Below the pieces are notes generated by a model that made no database searches, was not told the origin of the DNA, and saw only the letters and a program-made list of their open reading frames with translations. This document shows positions 16,891 to 25,589 of a stretch of 64,000 nucleotides of DNA, piece after piece; the first letter of the stretch is position 1, and every line of letters starts with the position of its first letter. The DNA is from Lunatimonas sp. GTDB taxonomy: Bacteria; Bacteroidota; Bacteroidia; Cytophagales; Cyclobacteriaceae. The stretch covers positions 62,001-126,000 of the forward strand of contig NZ_JAFIEU010000013.1 of assembly GCF_020832325.1 (NCBI RefSeq). Reading direction: 5' to 3'. Made by a program: the position numbers and the translations under genes.

Positions 16891-18472
16891 ATTGATTTAA
16901 AAGGAGCTGCAGGTCGGCAAGCGTGTTTGCGTCTTGGGGTTTTTTATCGCGACGCCAACGAAGAATGCGCGGAAAGCGGAGCGCTATGCCGGATTTGTGG
17001 CGAGGGCTCTCCTGTATGCCCTCAAAGGCAATCTCAAAAACCAGTTCCGGTCTGACAGTCCGCACCGGACCAAACCGCTCCTTGGTATGTTGTTTGACAA
17101 ATCGATCCACTTGGGCCATTTCTACATCCGTCAGTCCAGAATAGGCTTTAGCAAAAGGTACCAGCAGTTCACCATCCCAGACGGCCAAGGTGTAATCCGA
17201 GTACAGGTCTGCCCGTCGTCCATGTCCTTTTTGCGCATACAGCAATACCCCGTCAACGGTTAACGGATCAACTTTCCACTTCCACCAATTTCCCCGTTTT
17301 CTTCCGGTTTCGTAGGCGGCACTTTTACGCTTAAGCATCAGCCCTTCGGCTTTTTTGTCCCGGGATAGCTCTCTCAGCCGAGCCAGGTTCTTCCAGTTAC
17401 CCGCTGGTATTTCCTCCGAGAGTCGGAGGGATGGGTGATCGGTACATTGCACCAATGCTTCCAGCGTCCGCCTTCGTTCTGCCAACGGATCGCTTCGCTG
17501 GTCGTGTCCCTGCCATTCCAGGAGATCGTATGCCACGAATACAATAGGAGCACTTTCCTTGACCTTTTTGGAGACAGTTTTTCTTCCTATTCTGGTTTGC
17601 AAAACCGCAAAGGGCAGAGGGCCTGATGGGCCATAGGGAAGCAGTTCCCCGTCCAGTACGGTGCCATTCGGCAAGGCCTCCGCCATTAGAGCAAGTTCCG
17701 GAAAGGTATCCGTGATCAGTTCTTCCCCTCTGGACCAAAGGTAGGTTTGTTTATTTCTCCGAATCAACTGGCCCCGGATGCCATCCCATTTCCATTCAGC
17801 CAGCCAGTCAGATTCTTCGCCTAAATCCTTCACGTCGAAATCGATGGCATGGGCAAGGCAAAACGGGTAGGGCCGAGACAGGTCATCTGCTACGTTTCTG
17901 GATAGAATTAGTTCTGAAAAGGACACTTTTACGGGGTCCCAGCTTCCCATAATGCGGTGACTAACCTCGGACTTTTCCATCTGAAAAGCATCAGCTATCG
18001 CTTGGGTGACTAAGTTCTGACTGACTCCCACCCGGAAACCGCCAGTAATTAGCTTGGTGAACACAAAACGTTCCTCTTTGGAAAGTGAGGACCAGGCCTG
18101 AATGATCAGTGGCTTTCGGTCTTCTTCGGGCATTTCACCTAGGGAAATTAGCAGTTGAATCCATTCGGTCAGGGACTTTTTGGATGGTTGACTGGCAGGA
18201 GGCAATAGTAAGGCAATGGTCTCTGCCAAATCTCCCACAGTATGGTAACATTCATCAAATAGCCATTCAGGTATCTGCGCAACCTCCTGGCACCACTGCC
18301 TGAGTTGGGAAGTAATAACCGTCCGCTTGGGGCGTCTGTGAGAAAACAACGCTAGTGTCCAGATTTTATCGTCATCCGGCGCTTCCAAAAAGTAATTTTT
18401 TAAATATTCCAGCTTATCTTTGGTCTTGTTGGATTGGTCTAACTTGGAAAATAACTCGGAAAACTGCTTCAT
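16880..18472 (-). CDS. ATP-dependent DNA ligase of the ligase-associated repair operon
   Basis: 530 residues. An all-alpha N-terminal DNA-binding domain (1-200) is followed by the nucleotidyltransferase domain with WKWDGIRGQ: Lys228 is the adenylated lysine of KxDG. Later come TVLDGELLPYG, AEGLMLKRKSAAYETG and WWKWKVDP (motifs III, IV, V), then an OB-fold domain. It seals nicks using ATP, alongside the organism's expected NAD-dependent LigA. It is first in the operon, overlapping the helicase gene by 11 bases. The exonuclease and phosphoesterase genes often found in this operon are not adjacent here. Confidence 0.9.
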   Translation of the reverse strand: MKQFSELFSKLDQSNKTKDKLEYLKNYFLEAPDDDKIWTLALFSHRRPKRTVITSQLRQWCQEVAQIPEWLFDECYHTVGDLAETIALLLPPASQPSKKSLTEWIQLLISLGEMPEEDRKPLIIQAWSSLSKEERFVFTKLITGGFRVGVSQNLVTQAIADAFQMEKSEVSHRIMGSWDPVKVSFSELILSRNVADDLSRPYPFCLAHAIDFDVKDLGEESDWLAEWKWDGIRGQLIRRNKQTYLWSRGEELITDTFPELALMAEALPNGTVLDGELLPYGPSGPLPFAVLQTRIGRKTVSKKVKESAPIVFVAYDLLEWQGHDQRSDPLAERRRTLEALVQCTDHPSLRLSEEIPAGNWKNLARLRELSRDKKAEGLMLKRKSAAYETGRKRGNWWKWKVDPLTVDGVLLYAQKGHGRRADLYSDYTLAVWDGELLVPFAKAYSGLTDVEMAQVDRFVKQHTKERFGPVRTVRPELVFEIAFEGIQESPRHKSGIALRFPRILRWRRDKKPQDANTLADLQLLLNQYGK

Positions 18473-18599
18473 ACCGCTCTGTGACTTATGGGATCATTCA
18501 ATGATATTCGTCAGGTTAGGAATTAATTGCCGCGCTCAACGTGTTAATGGGGTAACAACAAAGCGTTAAATTCGTTTAGCAAAATAAATAACAAAAGCC

Positions 18600-19115
18600 A
18601 TGCGACAAATTTCTTTATGGGTGGTGATAGCCTTATTCTTTGCGTCTTGTCAACAGGAGGAAGAAATCTATACCGCCAACAGTATTACCTATCAGCTTTT
18701 TCAATCCAGCGACTTTCCTTACGAAGGCACTGCCGTGGTTAAGGAAATGAAAAGCGGCGCATTGGAAATTTTACTGACCCTACGGGGTGCGGACAGCAGG
18801 GAGGCCTACTATTTCCCCAGTCACCTGCATTTTGGTAGCTACGAGGAGGCAGATGCGGCCATTGCGGTAACATTGAATCCGGTAGACATCCGTTCTCTTC
18901 AAAGTAGGACCGTGCTGGGTACTCTGTCTGACGGCAACACCCTTCGATTTGAGGATTTTAAAAGTTTTGATGGACATATCAAGATACACTTGGCGGAAGA
19001 TGGTCCTGACTACTCGGTGATCTTGGCCACCGGAAATATAGGCAAAAATCCCAATTCCGCTGAACTCTTCCACAGAGAGAGTGTAGCTATCTGTACACCT
19101 TACTTTCCACATTAA
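18600..19115 (+). CDS. Small lipoprotein of unknown function
   Basis: 171 residues starting MRQISLWVVIALFFASCQQ, a lipoprotein signal with Cys17. The rest looks like a compact beta-rich domain with FPSHLHFGSYEEADAAIAV and a C-terminal ESVAICTPYFPH. The pattern resembles periplasmic CHRD/copper-zinc dismutase-like folds only loosely; I do not assign a family. It is divergent from the ligase operon, with 127 bases between the starts. Confidence 0.65.
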   Translation: MRQISLWVVIALFFASCQQEEEIYTANSITYQLFQSSDFPYEGTAVVKEMKSGALEILLTLRGADSREAYYFPSHLHFGSYEEADAAIAVTLNPVDIRSLQSRTVLGTLSDGNTLRFEDFKSFDGHIKIHLAEDGPDYSVILATGNIGKNPNSAELFHRESVAICTPYFPH

Positions 19116-19196
19116 ACGGTATTTGGTCAAATCTTCCTCACAAGATCAAAACTTTTTTGTTTAACCATAGTTGTATTTGTATTAAACAATATAGCT

Positions 19197-19424
19197 ATGG
19201 ACACGATACGGAAATATGGGCTGCTTTTTGGTTGTTTTTTTTTAATCAACCAAGAAATGGCAGACCTTTCTGCGCAACCAAATGCCTTGCCTAAGGTAGA
19301 TTATATGGACGCTGTGGAGTTTATAGTTAGAGACTATAGTGTGTTCAATTCGAGAGTCAGTGGAGTATCAAACGAAAAATTACCCCTGTTTCCCCACACT
19401 CGGTTTTTTTTGAACAAGCAATAG
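19197..19424 (+). CDS. Small possibly exported protein, unknown
   Basis: 75 residues beginning MDTIRKYGLLFGCFFLINQ, which could be a weak signal or anchor, followed by a soluble tail ending HTRFFLNKQ. No family recognised and no clear promoter; a real gene is possible because the frame fills the gap between a lipoprotein gene and a terminator. Confidence 0.35.
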   Translation: MDTIRKYGLLFGCFFLINQEMADLSAQPNALPKVDYMDAVEFIVRDYSVFNSRVSGVSNEKLPLFPHTRFFLNKQ

Positions 19425-19458
19425 AAAAAAATGCCTCCAAACGTTCGTCCGGAGGCAT
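19424..19458 (-). terminator. Rho-independent terminator of the DUF4625 gene
   Basis: Stem atgcctcc (19431-19438) with ggaggcat (19451-19458). On the minus strand it is followed by a run of six to seven T (19424-19430 read in reverse), placing it 20 bases after the stop of the DUF4625 gene. Confidence 0.75.
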
Positions 19459-19477
19459 TGATAGCAATTGACATTTT

Positions 19478-20428
19478 TTAGTGAGCGTGCACTTCAAATA
19501 CGTATCTTGATATATTCCCGGACACATCTTCTACCCAGATAATTAGATCCAAATGATCCTCCCCGTCGGGGACCATGATGGCATCATCTCCACTGAGTAA
19601 TTCAGCTAAGTCAATTTCACTGCTATGTGGTAACTCAGGTCCAGAAAAGCCCTGTCTCCAAGTAGATGTTCCCCACATGCGCTCGTAAAACTCACCTGTC
19701 ATTACCCGTGCATGGGCGTGGCCGTCATGGTCGTGGTCATCGTCCTCTTCTGCCAGCCTAACCCAAACAAACTTTAGATCGGAGCTAAGTTCGTGGGAGG
19801 TTTTTCGAATGACACCCTCCACTTCTAGAGGTTCTCCATGTTCTCCCTCCAGTTCACCATCGTGCAGATTTGTGACATTTACCTCCGGGGCGTAGGGAGT
19901 GCGAATATAGAAAGTAGCCAAATAGTTGGACCCATCGCCAAAGCTGGTTTGATTGCCATGTATATCAATGGCCTGAATGCTGAAATCATAGGGACCCGCC
20001 AATACATTTCCATTTACCCGGGAATTATTGCCTCCCCAATAGATATCCGTTCCTGTACCGTCCACGCTGACCCTTGTGGCGCCTTGTGGGAAGCGAAATG
20101 TAGGATTACTAGCATCCGGCGAGTAAATATCGTCTACGTCTAAGGGCTCAAATCCTGTCATGATCCTGCCGTGGCTATGTCCGTCGAAGGAGTTGTGCAC
20201 ATCTACCCGAATCTGGGCAATACCGGAAGGATCCTCCACAGAAAAGCGAACGTGCATGTGGTCAGTGGTTGCCGCCCGGGTTTCACCATGTACTGGTCTG
20301 ATTTCGTCCCGTCCATCGGCAGCGCCGATAACTGGAGCGGTGAGGTCTCTCATTTGGTCGTCATCGGTTTCACATGCGATCAGGCAAAGAGAAACTCCCA
20401 AAACCAAGAAGCTGAATCCTTTTTTCAT
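19478..20428 (-). CDS. DUF4625-like His-rich lipoprotein, probable metal-uptake partner
   Basis: 316 residues from ATG 20428, chosen because it opens with the lipoprotein signal MKKGFSFLVLGVSLCLIAC (Cys19); upstream codons run into the operator. Two Ig-like halves each carry the same motif, DGHSHGRIMTG (82-92) and DGHAHARVMTG (235-245). The second is preceded by an acidic/His run EEDDDHDHDGHAHA. The His-rich loops suggest Zn(II) or another divalent metal. The gene follows a TonB receptor gene, but a dyad operator sits between them, so it may have its own promoter. Likely an outer-membrane partner in metal capture. Confidence 0.7.
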   Translation of the reverse strand: MKKGFSFLVLGVSLCLIACETDDDQMRDLTAPVIGAADGRDEIRPVHGETRAATTDHMHVRFSVEDPSGIAQIRVDVHNSFDGHSHGRIMTGFEPLDVDDIYSPDASNPTFRFPQGATRVSVDGTGTDIYWGGNNSRVNGNVLAGPYDFSIQAIDIHGNQTSFGDGSNYLATFYIRTPYAPEVNVTNLHDGELEGEHGEPLEVEGVIRKTSHELSSDLKFVWVRLAEEDDDHDHDGHAHARVMTGEFYERMWGTSTWRQGFSGPELPHSSEIDLAELLSGDDAIMVPDGEDHLDLIIWVEDVSGNISRYVFEVHAH

Positions 20429-20461
20429 GATAATTATGGTTAGATTAAACAAGGTTGCAAA

Positions 20462-20491
20462 TGCAAATATGTTGCAAGTATAATACTTGCA
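20462..20491 (-). promoter_or_regulatory. Overlapping dyads upstream of the DUF4625 gene, metal-type operator
   Basis: TGCAA-N5-TTGCA at 20462-20476 overlaps a 19-base perfect palindrome TGCAAGTAT-A-ATACTTGCA at 20473-20491. The first dyad begins 34 bases upstream of the start codon. The same TGCAA-N5-TTGCA dyad lies 33 bases upstream of the TonB receptor start, which points to one shared regulator, probably of the Fur/Zur type. Confidence 0.6.
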
Positions 20492-20534
20492 CATGAATCC
20501 CGCAAGAAAATTAACAGGATCTCTGCTTATTTTA

Positions 20535-22898
20535 TTATTTTAGTTGAATTGGTATTTTAAGGCTTAGGGATATGTTTCTTCCCTGCTCGGGCAGATTTAG
20601 TAGTCTATATCGGCTCAAGTGATTAAAATAGAAGGTGTTGGTCAGATTTTGACCACTAATCTGAAACTTTAAGGGTTGATTACGAAGGCGCAATTCCCAA
20701 CCTAATCCTGCCTCCAGAAGATCATAGCCCTCTGTAAAGCGTTCGTTGCGATCGGTACGGGATTGATCGGCTGCATGACGGTATTCCGCATAGGTATACA
20801 GATTGCTAAAAGCTTTTGTGGAGACTGGTAGGGCATAGTGTAAGCCTGTCAACACACTGAATGGGGGAGTCAGAGGCAGAGGTAAGCGGGTGTCCAAATT
20901 GAAATTATATACGTACTCTGCTGCAAGGGTGAGGGATAGGCCACTTCCTATCACCCATTCCGTTTTCACCTCTCCACCCGTAAATACCGCGTTGTTTTGC
21001 CGGTACTCCCACACGGTGCTTGCGCCTGGGATGGTGGAAAACCGGCCCGTTGGAGACAAGTAGATATAGCCGTCGTAATAACCCCAAAAGGGACTTATTC
21101 CCAACAGAAAATTCTTTTTTGAATAGCTGTAATTCAAATCGGCTTGGTAGTTCCTTTCCGGATGTAAGCCGGCGTTTCCAACTTCGTGCCGGAAGTTACC
21201 ATGGTGAATGCCGTTGGTAGATAGTTCAATCGGTGTCGGCATTCGAAAGCTGCTACCTACATTTAGCTTCAAATTGTGATGCTCCCAGAATTTCCACGAA
21301 AGGCCAGAAGACCCGCTTAGGTTGAAGAAGGTGCGGTCGATGTCTGGGTTTCGCTGTTCGTATTCTCCCGTAGGCCGTAGACGTTCGTAGATGGGCTGAA
21401 GGTGCTCCTGTATCTGATGGGTGGCGGCATCTGCGCGGATTCCGGCATTGATAATTAGGTCTTTCTTCCAACGGTACTCGTGGAAGTAATAGGCGCCTCC
21501 CTGCGTGCTCGTAAAATCCGGCAACAAAAACTCAAAGCCTGTATGCCGGTTTTGCATATGCTGGGCCTGAAAGCCCACGATGGTTTGGTGGTTACCATTG
21601 AGCTGCCGATTGTAACGCACATTGCCGGTAAATGTATCCAAAAACAGTCCAAGCGCTAGGTTTCCGTCGGGTGTAGGACCCACCCCATGTGCATGCGGAA
21701 GGGATTCTTCTTTTCGGTGGTTTGCTTGGTAGCCCAAGTCAATCTCCAGCCAGTTCTTTTTATGTTGAATGGTGGTATTGCTGATGATCTTTAAGTGGGT
21801 GTTGTTCTGCTTCGGGTAGTCCACAATCCCGTGATCGCCATCATGCCGTAGGCTGTATGCCGTGGGAATACCTACTGCACCGGTAAATATGCCGGCCTGC
21901 TGATTGAAGCGGCTAATGGTTAGGGTGGATTTTCCCCAATCCCTGCGAATCCCCGCAGAGACAGAGAAATGGCGCTCCCGCCCCGCGGTATTTTTCAAGC
22001 GCTCTTCGTGGATAGGAAGCACGAAACCCGCGTAAGTGAACTGGCTGGCTGGAACCCGGTAGTTTTGATAATCTTGGGCGGTGAACCTTGCTTTAAATAC
22101 AACGTCCTTTTCGTTCCCCTCCATCATAGCCGTGTTACCAATCATGTGATTATTGGAGCGGTAGGTGCTGATCAGGTGCCCCTGTAGCGTGCCAGGATCG
22201 GGTGTAGCTCCCGGCGCGATGTTGATGACTCCCGCCATGCCATCTGACCCATAAACCAATGAGGCTGGCCCTTTGATGATCTCCACCCTGTCCACGTCAA
22301 AGGGATCGATCTCCAAGCCATGATCTGCACCCCACTGCTGTCCTTCTTGTTTGATACCACGGTCGTTAATCATTATGCGGTTGAAGCTCATGCCCCGAAT
22401 AACGGGCTTACTGATTCCCACACCGGTGTTGATGGTGCTGATACCTGGTAATTTTTCGAGGGCATTGGCGAAGGTACCGGTATTGTTCCTTTCTATAAAG
22501 TCCCGGTCTATCACATCAATAGTTTGGGATTGCTCAATGGGACCATTTTTGAATGGGTTCGCTTCTACGGTCAGTGCCTGTAAAGTCAGCGAAGACTCTG
22601 GCATGACAATGTGCAAGGAGACATCCCCGTCGTTTAGACGGACCGTCAGCGTTTGGGCCTTATACCCCAGGTGGGTGAAATGAAAGTGGTAGGTGCCGGA
22701 TCTGAGGTTTTGGATAGAAAAATAACCGTCCAAATCTGCGAAGGTACCCTTTCCTAGTTCGTGGATGTGTATATGGGCGAGTAAAGGTTCCCCGGATTCC
22801 CCGAATACCTTTCCGCTTACGCTGTGGATTTGCTGAGCCTGAACGAGTTGCTTAAGCGTTATGAAGAAAATAAATAGGAGTATGATGCGTAGCTTCAC
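20535..22898 (-). CDS. TonB-dependent outer-membrane receptor, probably for zinc or another metal
   Basis: 787 residues from GTG 22898, chosen because it begins a signal peptide (KLRIILLFIFFITLKQLVQA-QQ) and lies 33 bases downstream of an operator/promoter; the longer frame reads through that operator. After the signal comes a carboxypeptidase-like regulatory domain (VSGKVFGESGEPLLAHIHIH), then the plug (SQTIDVIDRDFIERN, GMSFNRIMINDRG) and a 22-strand-type barrel ending in an aromatic-rich strand. Extracellular loops contain His-rich stretches such as RHDGDHGIVDYP and LPHAHGVGP. Together with the adjacent His-rich lipoprotein and dyad operators this fits a ZnuD-like Zn(II) receptor; copper is an alternative. 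Confidence 0.75.
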   Translation of the reverse strand: MKLRIILLFIFFITLKQLVQAQQIHSVSGKVFGESGEPLLAHIHIHELGKGTFADLDGYFSIQNLRSGTYHFHFTHLGYKAQTLTVRLNDGDVSLHIVMPESSLTLQALTVEANPFKNGPIEQSQTIDVIDRDFIERNNTGTFANALEKLPGISTINTGVGISKPVIRGMSFNRIMINDRGIKQEGQQWGADHGLEIDPFDVDRVEIIKGPASLVYGSDGMAGVINIAPGATPDPGTLQGHLISTYRSNNHMIGNTAMMEGNEKDVVFKARFTAQDYQNYRVPASQFTYAGFVLPIHEERLKNTAGRERHFSVSAGIRRDWGKSTLTISRFNQQAGIFTGAVGIPTAYSLRHDGDHGIVDYPKQNNTHLKIISNTTIQHKKNWLEIDLGYQANHRKEESLPHAHGVGPTPDGNLALGLFLDTFTGNVRYNRQLNGNHQTIVGFQAQHMQNRHTGFEFLLPDFTSTQGGAYYFHEYRWKKDLIINAGIRADAATHQIQEHLQPIYERLRPTGEYEQRNPDIDRTFFNLSGSSGLSWKFWEHHNLKLNVGSSFRMPTPIELSTNGIHHGNFRHEVGNAGLHPERNYQADLNYSYSKKNFLLGISPFWGYYDGYIYLSPTGRFSTIPGASTVWEYRQNNAVFTGGEVKTEWVIGSGLSLTLAAEYVYNFNLDTRLPLPLTPPFSVLTGLHYALPVSTKAFSNLYTYAEYRHAADQSRTDRNERFTEGYDLLEAGLGWELRLRNQPLKFQISGQNLTNTFYFNHLSRYRLLNLPEQGRNISLSLKIPIQLK

Positions 22899-22930
22899 CG
22901 AAATTGTCACTTTTTGCAATATAGTGTCAA

Positions 22931-22947
22931 ATGCAAAGGTATTGCAT
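22931..22947 (-). promoter_or_regulatory. Operator ATGCAA-N5-TTGCAT upstream of the TonB receptor
   Basis: Perfect dyad atgcaa-aggta-ttgcat. It covers the predicted -7 element of the TonB receptor promoter, so a bound repressor would block RNA polymerase. Same half-sites and spacing as the dyad at 20462-20476. Confidence 0.6.
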
Positions 22948-22964
22948 CTTTTCGGCAATTGCAA
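22934..22964 (-). promoter_or_regulatory. Promoter of the TonB receptor gene
   Basis: On the minus strand TTG (22964-22962), a 20-base spacer and TACCTTTG (22941-22934), an exact TAnnTTTG -7 box. It gives a leader of roughly 30 bases to the GTG at 22898. Confidence 0.55.
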
Positions 22965-23005
22965 CGCGTGCGGATGGTTCTCGGCGATTTACTTACGCGT
23001 TCTTT

Positions 23006-23230
23006 TTAGCTTGCACGGTGGATTCGCTTGATTTCATCGATTAGATGGGTCAACCCATTCAGCTGAATTTCATACATGGTTTCCAACCATAGCCCAAGTT
23101 TTCCCTCCGGGAACCCCTGACTTCGAAACCAAACCAAATAATGCTCCGGTAGGTCGCAGATCAGCCTGTTTTTGTACTTCCCGAAGGGCATTTTTTTTGT
23201 GACCAAATCAATGAGTAGGTGTTTATCCAT
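23006..23230 (-). CDS. DUF3820 family protein
   Basis: 74 residues. The pattern MPFGKYKNRLICDLPEHYL followed by WFRSQGFPEGKLG is the DUF3820 signature (often listed as putative quorum-sensing-regulated virulence factor). A small cytoplasmic protein of unknown biochemical role. It is transcribed toward the TonB receptor gene, whose promoter region begins just after its stop. Confidence 0.8.
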   Translation of the reverse strand: MDKHLLIDLVTKKMPFGKYKNRLICDLPEHYLVWFRSQGFPEGKLGLWLETMYEIQLNGLTHLIDEIKRIHRAS

Positions 23231-23352
23231 GGGTAGGAAGAAAAAATGTTTTGGGGAGGAAATTTGAGCAAACGTATCTTAACAAATCCAAAGAGGCCCG
23301 CAAGGAATTAATTCCCGCAGGCCTGTCTCAAATAGCTTTATTGGGAAATGGT

Positions 23353-23784
23353 CTAGTTAAACCAAGCACCCCATGGAATGCGACTTAGTATTAAAACAAG
23401 CCCCACTCCGTAGAACATGTAGATGCTTCTAAACCGGTTGCGGCTGTCGGTGAGTTTTTTGGCTCTACTGTATCCAACGGTGATGACGGCCACTGCAATA
23501 ATATTGATTAGGGGGTGCTCCACCGCATACAACCTACTCGCTGCATCAGACATCGCTGCTGCGCTCAAATTGGCAAGTCCTAATGGACTTACGAAATAAA
23601 GTATGATTCCCACCAAAAACTGAACATGAATAGGAATCAAACCGAAGAGGGCAAACTTCCGGTCTTTGTCGGTAAACGCTCTTCCACTAAAGGCACCAAT
23701 CATGCCGTAAACGAAGCTGATAATCAGTCCGAGGAGTGCCAGGTATGCGAGAAATGAATGTAGATGCTGTAATCCAGTAGCCAT
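23353..23784 (-). CDS. Four-helix membrane protein, unknown (cytochrome b-like helical bundle)
   Basis: 143 residues with four hydrophobic helices. Conserved-looking histidines lie at the helix ends: LQHLHSFLAYLALLG, IPIHVQFLVGIIL and YAVEHPLINIIAV. This resembles a small Bacteroidota family with a haem-b-type layout, but haem binding is only inference. No operon partner: 120-base gap to DUF3820, and an imperfect hairpin at about 23293-23325 may end its message. Confidence 0.6.
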   Translation of the reverse strand: MATGLQHLHSFLAYLALLGLIISFVYGMIGAFSGRAFTDKDRKFALFGLIPIHVQFLVGIILYFVSPLGLANLSAAAMSDAASRLYAVEHPLINIIAVAVITVGYSRAKKLTDSRNRFRSIYMFYGVGLVLILSRIPWGAWFN

Positions 23785-23981
23785 AGTATGTCGATAGATG
23801 TTTTAGCTAAGTAACTAAAAATTCCCGAAATTTTGTTGCTTTTGAGTCTTTTAATGGTCGAAAAACGAATAAATTATTAAGCCTCAAAGGGGATTTTTTT
23901 ACATTTGTTTTTGGGTTTGGCGATAAGGATTTTTTTTGGGCCTAGATCGAGAGGAGCCTTGGTCTATAATTTAATTTGCAT

Positions 23982-25259
23982 ATGGGATACTTTGAGTTCG
24001 TACGGTCCAATTTTAGGCTTCTTTCCTTCGGGATTGTGATGACCTATTTATCCGGATACGGACAGACTTATTTGTTGGCCATTTACATCCCGTTTTTGAT
24101 GGAAGAATTTTCCATGCAAAATGCACGTATCAGTATTTATTACATGGTCGCCACCATTGCCAGTGCATTGCTGCTTCCCCGTGTCGGCAAGCTCATTGAT
24201 CAAGTGAAATTGACAAACTACACACTGGTATCCACTGCCGTGTTTGTGGTTTCCATGGTTGCCATGAGCTTTGTACAGCATGGGTACTTATTACCGTTTG
24301 TTTTTTTTGGGCTTCGCATCGCCGGTCAGGGGCTTTTTAGTCATATATCCATGACTAGCATGTCCAAGTATTTTGACAAGGGAAGGGGAAAGGCCATTAG
24401 TTTGGCTTCTTTGGGTCACCCTTTGGGACAGGCCTTACTTCCTATCACCGTGGTTTGGATTATTGGGTTTTTCGGCTGGCGGGGCTCTTTGTTGGTTAAT
24501 GCGGCTTTGGTGATCATTATCATTCCCTTGTTGTTGTACTTTTTACTAGATGATCGCAAGCTCGTTGTGGCTGGGCCGCCTGAGGGGCAAATACTCAAGG
24601 CAACAGACAAGGTATCCACCTGGGATATTATGAAAACCAAGGCATTCCTTCTGCTTGCCCCCAATTTATTTGCGCTGGCATTTATCATTACCGGGCTGTT
24701 TTTTTACCAGTTTTCCATTGCCGATCACAAGGGATGGACCATCCAATGGATGGCGTTGGGATTGACGTTTTATGCGATCGCCGGTTCGATAGCTATCCTA
24801 TTTGCTGGGCCGCTTATCGACAAGTATACCGCGAGGCGTTTTTTTCCTTTTTACTTGATACCCTTTTTAGTTGCGGTTTTCTTCATTTGGTTGATTGATA
24901 ACCCTTGGGTGATTTTCCCTTACATGGTTCTCATGGGTGTATCCGCAGGCACGGGGAATGCCATCATGTCCGCCCTTCAGGTAGAGCTGTTTGGTGCGGC
25001 TCAGATCGGTAAGGTTAGGAGTATTTTTACCTCGGTGATGGTGCTAAGTTCCGCGGTGGGGCCGGCAGTGTATGGAGTGATTGTGGATGCTGGCTATGGA
25101 TTCGATCTGATTTTTCTGATATCGATCGGTATGATGTTGGCTGTGACGATCCAATCATTCAGGATTATTCCTTCATATACCTATGCAAAAATGAAATATA
25201 GGTTTAAAAAACGACACCGGCGGTTTGATTTTTTCAATGTGTTTAATCTAAAACATTGA
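23982..25259 (+). CDS. MFS transporter
   Basis: 425 residues from ATG 23982 (an in-frame TTG two codons upstream is less likely). Twelve predicted helices; the loop between helices 2 and 3 reads LLPRVGKLIDQ and the matching second-half loop AGPLIDKYTARR, the paired MFS G-x-x-x-D-x-x-x-R/K motifs. The lineage resembles nitrate/oxalate/monocarboxylate-type MFS proteins, but the substrate cannot be named. A TACATTTG -7-like box lies at 23900-23907, without a clear -33 element. Confidence 0.8.
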   Translation: MGYFEFVRSNFRLLSFGIVMTYLSGYGQTYLLAIYIPFLMEEFSMQNARISIYYMVATIASALLLPRVGKLIDQVKLTNYTLVSTAVFVVSMVAMSFVQHGYLLPFVFFGLRIAGQGLFSHISMTSMSKYFDKGRGKAISLASLGHPLGQALLPITVVWIIGFFGWRGSLLVNAALVIIIIPLLLYFLLDDRKLVVAGPPEGQILKATDKVSTWDIMKTKAFLLLAPNLFALAFIITGLFFYQFSIADHKGWTIQWMALGLTFYAIAGSIAILFAGPLIDKYTARRFFPFYLIPFLVAVFFIWLIDNPWVIFPYMVLMGVSAGTGNAIMSALQVELFGAAQIGKVRSIFTSVMVLSSAVGPAVYGVIVDAGYGFDLIFLISIGMMLAVTIQSFRIIPSYTYAKMKYRFKKRHRRFDFFNVFNLKH

Positions 25260-25296
25260 TATTGATCAATTTATTCAAAATTTGAGAAAACTTGGG

Positions 25297-25327
25297 TTTG
25301 TGTTTCTAGACACACTTCCTATCTTTG
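25297..25327 (+). promoter_or_regulatory. Consensus promoter with an internal dyad, upstream of a small membrane protein
   Basis: TTTG (25297-25300), 19-base spacer, TATCTTTG (25320-25327): exact Bacteroidota consensus. The spacer holds gtgtttctagacacac (25300-25315), a near-palindrome with TCTAGA in the centre and 14 of 16 bases symmetric, a possible operator. The start codon at 25346 follows within about 12 bases of the expected transcript start. Confidence 0.6.
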
Positions 25328-25345
25328 TTCCAGAAGCACTTACCT

Positions 25346-25567
25346 ATGGAAATCCTTGTATCCCTGCTTATTTTTACCTTTTCGTACAGCTTGGCATTCC
25401 TGTCTCTATTTCCATTAAAGGCGTTTAAGCGGGTACCACCCCTCCCTAGACAAGTCAAAAGGTATGTTTATCAAGATTACGACCTCACCTGGCCATATTT
25501 TATTTCTTTTCTGGCAGGGTACCTTCTGGCATTTGGGATGGTGTACCTGATATGGGATTCGATCTGA
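25346..25567 (+). CDS. Small two-helix membrane protein, unknown
   Basis: 73 residues from ATG 25346; an in-frame TTG seven codons upstream falls in the promoter and is rejected. First helix EILVSLLIFTFSYSLAFLSL, basic loop KAFKRVPPLPRQVKRYVYQ, second helix starting WPYFISFLAGYLLAF. No family recognised. It has its own consensus promoter, which supports it being a real gene. Confidence 0.6.
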   Translation: MEILVSLLIFTFSYSLAFLSLFPLKAFKRVPPLPRQVKRYVYQDYDLTWPYFISFLAGYLLAFGMVYLIWDSI

Positions 25568-25589
25568 TCTTCATTCAAATTACTGCAGG

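Noticed and set aside
23293-23325. Imperfect inverted repeat taken as a terminator after the four-helix membrane protein
   Set aside because: The arms agg.cccgc...gcaggcct and ggaatt-aattcc pair only with bulges and no clean T-run follows, so it is not listed as a feature.
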